Assembly (NCBI GenBank): GCA_001969505.1
Contig: LSSK01000240.1
Location: forward strand, 30,015 to 68,587
From: Zancudomyces culisetae
Lineage: Eukaryota; Kickxellomycota; Harpellomycetes; Harpellales; Legeriomycetaceae
DNA: 38,573 nucleotides
Direction of reading: 5' to 3'
This document shows, piece by piece, positions 33,301 to 38,573 of the stretch. The notes under the pieces were generated by a model. It searched no databases. It saw only the letters and a list, made by a program, of their open reading frames with translations, and had not been told where the DNA came from. Made by a program: the position numbers and the translations under genes. Each line of letters starts with the position of its first letter. The first letter of the stretch is position 1.

Positions 33301-33957
33301 GTATATTAATCTATTTTTTTTAATACCACACCTACATTAATTACCAATATTACCAACTCTTAATAACAAATCCTTGACTAAAAACCAAATTTACCCTTTC
33401 ATACTCGCTAGGATCGAGTTCTATGATTCTTTTTCTGATTTCATCCTTTTCGTCTCCTGAAATGTGTCTATTTCGTACAAATTTTACCAATAATGTTATA
33501 GGGAAAGTATTTAAGCTTTATTTAGTCCATTCCTGCAAAACACATATAAATACTAGTGATTTATGTAAATACACTCATTTTACTTACTTGATTGCTGTGT
33601 TTCGCCAGTATTTTTGCATTCCATTCTTGAATTCTATGGCCGCCATTAATCTTAGCTCATTATTATTGTTCTTGTCCAGATATATCGTCTATTGTAGTTG
33701 TTGTTATTTAAAGAATAAAACGGAGAAATTAGTATTTTTACACTTTTCTGAAGTAATATTTTGTTGTGAAGGAATTTGGATACAAACTACAAAAAATGTA
33801 AAATCGAATGTTGTAATAAACTGACCTGTAGACCATAGTAATACCCTTTTATGTCACAAATCTTCTTTAATAATTCTTCCCCCTCAAGTGTCAGCTGTTG
33901 CTGTCCCGTCGCTATTTTCTCCAGAGCTAGCACTTGCTGTTCAAAAAGTTCATCCAT
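30354..33957 (-). CDS. KAP120: Importin-11 / Kap120 beta-karyopherin
   Basis: Importin-11/Kap120 carries cargo such as ribosome-assembly factors and ubiquitin-conjugating enzymes into the nucleus with Ran-GTP. I rebuilt five exons: 33957-33826, 33688-33588, 33467-33395, 33310-33249 and 33168-30354. Phases match at every junction and the sum is 1,060 codons plus stop. The start is MDELFEQQVLAL. The importin-beta N-terminal repeat continues through GYYYGLQ, then ELRLMAAIEFKNGMQKYWRN (family LAVLYFKNGIDRYWRR), HISGDEKDEIRKR and NIAVSKIARWDFP, which align almost gap-free to human IPO11. The large last exon has the HEAT array, including EGDIRKCAEKLFSELARSY, INAVGLCSS and ESFEQWF. Length is normal (about 1,000 aa). 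All four introns lie in the first 368 coding bases. Confidence 0.95.
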
Positions 33958-34524
33958 GCTTTATTTACTTCTATTTCTATTTCTATGTTTATTCCAATCT
34001 CTATTTTGCTTGGTAGAACCCTTGTATCGTTCTACAGCTTTGATTCTACTGCCACTATGTGTGTGTCTCTTATCCTCCTGTGAACCTCGGTTTTATAATT
34101 TATAATTTACCTATTCAAAAAGCATATTACTACAAGATAAACCTTAAATCGCCAAAACACAAAAACAAACAAAAAAAAATTTTCTGGGCCATTTTTAATT
34201 TGCTGTTTCATAACAATATTTTCCGATTTTCTTTGTAATTATTTTCTTTATATTTATTTACTTTATTTTTGTACCGCATTTCTCAGAAATCCAAAGAAAA
34301 AAGCCGCACCAAATTTGTCAATTTGCCACATACCACACTAAGTGGCCAATAATACACGTATTCTTCATTTTGGACACACAAAAACTGTTTAGTATGGCTT
34401 AATCGCACTTCCATTAGCGAGGTTTTATTGAGTGTTTCAGCGTATGTTAACTAAAAACGTTTAAAACTAATGCACTTGCGGTAAATTAACAGTGCTGAAC
34501 CAAAAGGTCAAAATAAAGCGTGCC
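33958..34524. other. Intergenic region SDR 3' end / importin-11 promoter
   Basis: AT-rich. Just upstream of the importin-11 start is a period-6 ctattt tract (about 33970-33988, with a degenerate tail to 34003). No gene was found. Confidence 0.6.
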
Positions 34525-35304
34525 TTATTCTTCGCGGTGGAGCACGAATGGGTTGGCCTGTCCGTTGGCCAAGCAGACAATTTGAGAGACTACACATCTT
34601 GGATGTCTGCTTGTTGCAAACACTATTGCCTCTGCAATGTCCTCAGCTACCATGTGATCGGCCCCTTTGTACACATTCTCGGCTTTAGTTTGGTCACCAC
34701 CAAACCTGATTAGTGAAAAGTCGGTTTTTACCATACCTGGGTCTATTTCAATAACACGGATTTTTGTGGAGTTTGTCTCAATTCTCAGTGAATCTGTTAT
34801 TGCTCTAAGAGCAAACTTTGAGGCGCAGTAAATACTTCCACCACCATATGCTGTTATTCCTGCTATCGAGCCCACGTTGACTATCGCCCCTTCATTTCTC
34901 TCTTTCATCTTTTTTATAACCTGCTGGGTAACAAATACGAGCCCCTTCACATTTGTGTCAAACACTTCATCGATAACGCTCTCGTCAACTGTTTCTACGG
35001 GATCAACCCCCAAAGCTTTACCCGCATTGTTAATCAACACATCGATTTTTTCCTCTGCAAAAGCTGGGAGCCTTTTGAAACACTCCACTACCTCCTGTTT
35101 ATTTGATACATCCATCTTGTCGATGTGAACTTTGACTCCAAACTTGCTTTCAATATCATTTTTTATTTCTTCTAGCATCTCTATTCTTCGTGCAAACAAT
35201 ACCAAATTACCGCCATAGCTGGCATACAAATATGCTGTGCTTTTGCCAAAGCCTGATGAGGCGCCTGTGATAACTATTGTTTGACCCTTGATTCGTTGAA
35301 ACAT
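34525..35304 (-). CDS. Short-chain dehydrogenase, YMR226C/YdfG-type NADP-dependent 3-hydroxy acid dehydrogenase
   Basis: Members oxidise L-allo-threonine, serine and other 3-hydroxy acids with NADP+ and reduce various carbonyls. The 259-residue product is a complete classical SDR. It has the cofactor motif TGASSGFG (13-20), ARR near 38-40 as in NADP-preferring members, NNAG (92-95), catalytic N118, S146, Y159 and K163 (YCASK), and PGMVKTDFS. The stretches NNAGKALG, EVFDTNV and GSIYCASKFA match yeast YMR226C closely, and the C-terminal NGQANPF corresponds to its TNQASPH region. Length equals the family's. Intronless, with its ATG at 35304; it is divergent from the carrier, sharing a promoter region of about 620 bp. 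Confidence 0.93.
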   Translation of the reverse strand: MFQRIKGQTIVITGASSGFGKSTAYLYASYGGNLVLFARRIEMLEEIKNDIESKFGVKVHIDKMDVSNKQEVVECFKRLPAFAEEKIDVLINNAGKALGVDPVETVDESVIDEVFDTNVKGLVFVTQQVIKKMKERNEGAIVNVGSIAGITAYGGGSIYCASKFALRAITDSLRIETNSTKIRVIEIDPGMVKTDFSLIRFGGDQTKAENVYKGADHMVAEDIAEAIVFATSRHPRCVVSQIVCLANGQANPFVLHREE

Positions 35305-35925
35305 TTTCGAGAATTCGTTCTTTTTATCTTTTCTTTTTCTTTCCTATCGGTACACCTTAATGTGTTGTTTTTTATACTTCTTGATGCCAATTATCCAGGA
35401 AGAGAATATATGTTTTTGGTAGAAACAAGCATTAACATGCTACTAGTATTTTCTTTGATTTCTAGCTGCTATTGTTTCGGATTAGAGTCCGCTTAATTTC
35501 ATTCGATGCAAATAACATATCCAATGATTAATCTTGAATTCGTTAATCAAATTAGTCAAAACATGCAAAATGGGAAATTACTTATGACTCTTTATTTCCC
35601 CCTTATTTTTTCATCGAAATAGACTTCGTTATTTCGGTAAGCATGGCGAATTAGCGCAAAGCGATTCACAAAGTAAACATTTTTTCATTAAGCCTCAAAG
35701 CATTTGGTAAGTGAGAAAAAAATTAACCGTAAAAAAAAATTTTGTGATTAATTTGTCATAAAGTGTCAAGATAAAAAAAAGGGAACGCTTACAAATAAGA
35801 CGAATGTCGACATAAGGATCCGTGTATACCTCTTGAAATCACAAATCCATATACTCATTAGGAGTAGTTTCGGCTCTTCACTTACAACTTTTTCTCCAGG
35901 AGCAAACAAAAAGCACGAAAATAAC
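35305..35925. other. Divergent promoter region SDR / mitochondrial carrier
   Basis: A shared upstream region for two divergent genes. It is AT-rich with poly-A runs near 35731-35738 and 35773-35780. An open frame runs into the carrier from a TTG at 35833, but the family N-terminus begins at the ATG at 35926. No specific factor site is evident. Confidence 0.55.
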
Positions 35926-36837
35926 ATGACTTTGCGTCAGGATCAACAAAAAAAGATTCTACCCAGTGGAATAGTCGAATTTGCATCAGGAACAATGGGT
36001 GGTTGGGCCCAGGTTGTTGTGGGCCACCCATTTGATACCTTGAAGGTTAGAATGCAAACACAGACAGTTCCTACAATGTACAAAAACTCATTAGACTGTC
36101 TAAAAAGCACAGTGAAGAATGAAGGAGTTCTGGGTCTGTTTAAAGGAGTTGGATCACCACTGATCGGAATAGGATTCTGTAACGCGGTTGTATTCTCGGC
36201 AAACGGCTTTTTCCTGCAGCAATTCAAATCTTTTAGGAACAGCAACGAATTGGGACTTGCGGACAAGGCAATTTCCGGTGGGCTTGCGGGTGGTGTTATG
36301 GCATTCACCACATGCCCTGTAGAATTAGTAAAAGTGAAACTACAAACTCAATATATGGTTACAAACGAGGCCGAAAGGTATAAGGGTGTGTTTGATTGTG
36401 GCGTACGGATTTTTAAAGAAAATGGTATTAAAGGACTTTACAGAGGACTTGGTGTCACTATAATTAGAGAAATACCAAGTTACACAGCATACTTTGGATG
36501 TTATGAAGGATTGAAGAATCTATTCATCCAGCTTAGACCTGAAGGCCCCGCAAAAGATAAACCTAGCACAGCGTTTGAAATGTTTGTAGCCGGAGGTATC
36601 AGTGGAATAGCAGCATGGATATTTGCCTATCCTCAAGATATTGTTAAAAGCCGATTGCAAAAAGACAATAAATACTCAAGCACATCAGCATGCATCCGGG
36701 CATTGCGAGAGGAGGGAAGAACCATAGGTTACAAAATATACTTGAATGGATTGGGACCAACTCTTCTGAGAGCATTCCCAGCCAACGCAGCCACTTTCAT
36801 TGCTTATGAATGGACAAAGAAACAGCTGAACTTTTAA
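35926..36837 (+). CDS. Mitochondrial carrier family protein (SLC25; basic amino acid/carnitine clade)
   Basis: A solute carrier of the inner mitochondrial membrane. The 303-residue product has the usual three repeats, each with a P-x-[DE]-x-x-[KR] signature: HPFDTLKVRMQ, CPVELVKVKLQ and YPQDIVKSRLQ. Each is followed by the EG-x-GLF/LY-type element (EGVLGLFKG, NGIKGLYRG). The contact region GLGVTIIREIPSYTAYFG resembles the ornithine/basic amino-acid and SLC25A29/45/48 carriers (human ORC1 has LREVPGYFFF), and SPLIGIGFCNAVVF fits that group better than ADP/ATP or phosphate carriers. Substrate is therefore inferred to be a basic amino acid, carnitine or a related cation. No cleavable presequence is needed in this family. 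Intronless. The 3' end converges closely on the SCP2 gene. Confidence 0.93.
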   Translation: MTLRQDQQKKILPSGIVEFASGTMGGWAQVVVGHPFDTLKVRMQTQTVPTMYKNSLDCLKSTVKNEGVLGLFKGVGSPLIGIGFCNAVVFSANGFFLQQFKSFRNSNELGLADKAISGGLAGGVMAFTTCPVELVKVKLQTQYMVTNEAERYKGVFDCGVRIFKENGIKGLYRGLGVTIIREIPSYTAYFGCYEGLKNLFIQLRPEGPAKDKPSTAFEMFVAGGISGIAAWIFAYPQDIVKSRLQKDNKYSSTSACIRALREEGRTIGYKIYLNGLGPTLLRAFPANAATFIAYEWTKKQLNF

Positions 36838-36897
36838 GTAGATAAATATTATTGATACAACAGCAAAATCAAATAATTTGTATACCAAAAATATTTT

Positions 36898-36903
36898 TTT
36901 ATT
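36898..36903 (-). terminator. Poly(A) signal AATAAA for the SCP2 gene
   Basis: AATAAA on the minus strand, 48 bases past the SCP2 stop codon. It lies upstream of the carrier's own plus-strand AATAAA, so the two 3' UTRs probably overlap. Confidence 0.5.
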
Positions 36904-36915
36904 TGAAAAAAATAG

Positions 36916-36921
36916 AATAAA
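36916..36921 (+). terminator. Poly(A) signal AATAAA for the carrier gene
   Basis: AATAAA on the plus strand, 79 bases past the carrier stop codon and 30 bases short of the SCP2 stop codon. Confidence 0.5.
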
Positions 36922-36950
36922 ATAACACAGTTTACTGATCCAAAAAAAAA

Positions 36951-37971
36951 TCAGAGTTTTGCCTTCAACTTTTGCTTTTTGGCTATCTGGAACACATCAT
37001 CTAGCGACATTGCCTTGAATATGTTACCCTGTAGTTTAAGCTTACCCCGCATGTACGCGCTTTGTCCATTGAGCTTACCAGAAGACAGCAGCTCAAAGTC
37101 CTTTTGGTTTACTGTAACAGTGATGTCTTGATTGAGTTTGTGGTCAGATGCTGGCCCATTCAAAACAACTTCGCCAGTATTCCCCTTGGATAAGTTGAGT
37201 GTATAAGTAACAGACTCATTGGAGTTTTCCGGGTTAGTAACTTTGAGTACTGCAATTAGATTGACCTTAGTCAATAGTTTCTGTCGCTCTTCTTGGCTAA
37301 ATGTCTTTATAACTGCTTTCATTTCTCCTAGCAAATTCTCTGTTGCTTTGAATTTGGTGTTTGTCTGACTAGTTGATGCCGTCTTGGCTTTGGTTTTCGT
37401 CCTAAAGGCCCTGAGTGTTGGCTCAAGCCTCATTCCAACAGCCATACTGCCCTTTACCCGAAGTTTCCCTGAAGAAAAGGCCTGCATTGCGTTGATTTTT
37501 CCGCGTAAGATCTGTAACAAGGTCTCGTCGTCAGTAGAGACAACCACATCTACCCTCCCATGCTTTGAGTCTAGTTGCTTCAGCGCGTTGTTTATACTTT
37601 CTTCAGACCAGGTTAGCTGGGGATTCTTTTTCAAGTCAATTACCCAGTAGGCTAGCTTGTTTGTCTTGTTTGACTTTGTCACAAACCCAAATACGCCATT
37701 GGCCTATTATAAAGCAATTGGATTAGGTGTTTTTTTAATATGGGTTTTATATGCACAAGTTTGTAATAGGAGACCTGGAATTCAAATAAACATAGCGAGC
37801 ATAACGCAGAGAGCGTGGCAAAGAGAATTAAGCGAGTAAAAAAAGTAGGTTAATTACCGATTCAATAAGTTGTTGTTTATGGCTCTGGTCAAGACCATTC
37901 AATTTCGATGAGAGTGACAAGAACAATGGAGCACATTGAAATTCGTCTTTTGAGCCTGGACCGCCTGTCAT
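36951..37971 (-). CDS. Tandem SCP2 sterol-carrier-domain protein
   Basis: SCP2 domains bind sterols, fatty acids and acyl-CoAs in a hydrophobic tunnel, often in peroxisomes. Two exons, 37971-37858 (38 codons, phase 0) and 37703-36951, flank a 154-bp intron with a GTAATT donor and ATAG acceptor. The product has 288 residues and starts at the ATG at 37971 (MTGGPGSKDEF). It holds two successive SCP2 units. The first, about 20-130, has GVFGFVT, YWVIDLK, VDVVVSTDDETLLQILRGK and GKLRVKGSMAVGMRLEP. The second, about 155-285, has VTYTLNLSKG, ITVTVNQKDFELLSSGKLNG and GKLKLQGNIFKAMSL. Most fungal SCP2 proteins have one unit of about 110-130 aa, so this is a duplication. The end KLKAKL could act as a C-terminal peroxisomal signal only loosely, since AKL follows the PTS1 pattern. 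Confidence 0.9.
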
Positions 37972-38573
37972 GTTGAAAGCTTTTGTTTGTGAAGTGGTTA
38001 TTAATGTACTTTATAAATGCCCTATTTTTTAATAAAATAAAGTAAATAGCTATGAATATAGATATGGATATAGCGTCGGTTCATAGTACACGAGTTTTGG
38101 GTGGGGTTAATATATATGTTTGAAATGCAAACATCAGTTCGGGATGCAGTTTGCCGATTGGACAGAGCATTGTTCGAAATTGAATAAATTGGCTGATTAT
38201 TTGCTTTTTTTCCATTGAATACTTTGCTAGGAGAGGAGAGGCCAAAACACTCTAAACAGGACCGAAAAAACAAAAATGTAGACGAAAGGTGACCTGTGTT
38301 TAGGTGGAGTCAGCTGTCATGTGCACAAGCTTTTACCCATTTTTCTTTTGTTCACCGTTTCTGGTGCCGCATTATCTTTGTGCATCCTTTATTGCGTTTG
38401 CTATTTGGCATTGTCGTACGATTTGCATTTCATTTGTTTTAGTAACTGGTGATAAAAGCCAAGTTGATATGTTTTACAATTGGGGTTTTTTAATGCACAT
38501 GAAAGTTTTCATTTTTGTCGTCTTTTTTCTTGAAAGCCTATCTTAATTGCTAATGTGAAAGGAATTTAGGGAT
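37972..38573. other. Upstream region of the SCP2 gene to window end
   Basis: AT-rich sequence with open frames on both strands that show no family similarity or coding composition. It presumably holds the SCP2 promoter. No further gene start is supported before the window ends. Confidence 0.55.

Noticed and set aside
35833-35925. N-terminal extension of the mitochondrial carrier from TTG at 35833
   Set aside because: TTG starts are not expected in nuclear fungal genes and the family N-terminus begins close to the ATG at 35926.
38022-38546. Open frames on both strands near the window end
   Set aside because: No family similarity, no splice-compatible partner and T-rich hydrophobic composition; chance frames.

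Overview
This is an AT-rich eukaryotic nuclear segment, almost certainly fungal. The FHA-RING ligase (Dma1 type), the FAP1/NFX1 protein and the YMR226C-type dehydrogenase are fungal in character. CTG reads as Leu at a conserved RAD54 position (7751-7753), so this is not a CUG-Ser yeast. A BRCA2 orthologue, absent from budding yeast, together with AT-richness and small introns ending in TAG, suggests an early-diverging fungus. Zoopagomycota/Kickxellomycotina is a guess, not shown by the sequence. I see thirteen protein genes and no tRNA, rRNA, transposon, CRISPR or viral gene.

Layout. 1-717: terminal poly-G and the RPB11 upstream region. 718-1549 (+): RPB11, three exons. 1776-about 3423 (-): FAF2/Ubx-type ERAD protein, convergent with RPB11. 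4144-5694 (+): WRNIP1/Mgs1. 6944-9469 (+): RAD54. 9470-11822: intergenic DNA with hexamer arrays. 11823-13249 (+): Dma1-like FHA-RING ligase. 14418-17720 (+): FAP1/NFX1-like. 17721-22362: a 4.6-kb stretch without a recognisable gene. 22363-24141 (+): three-exon orphan. Then four genes in tandem on the minus strand: SDR (35304-34525), importin-11/Kap120 (33957-30354, five exons), ERV1 (29966-29130) and BRCA2 (28103-24504). 35926-36837 (+): mitochondrial carrier. 37971-36951 (-): a two-exon tandem-SCP2 protein, convergent with the carrier.

Shared themes. RAD54 and BRCA2 both act on RAD51; WRNIP1 acts at stalled forks; Dma1-type ligases act in mitotic checkpoint signalling. So genome-maintenance genes are over-represented, though spacing and orientation argue against an operon-like unit. 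RAD54 and BRCA2 also share F-x-x-P short motifs. FAF2 (ER), ERV1 and the carrier (mitochondrial) and importin-11 (nuclear import) are unrelated housekeeping genes.

Gene structure. Spliced reading frames could be rebuilt by eye for RPB11, Dma1, the orphan, importin-11 and SCP2, and each gives a total divisible by three. Introns cluster at 5' ends, and almost every 3' splice site is TAG. Period-6 repeats with C/T variation occur in intergenic DNA and as low-complexity stretches in several proteins.
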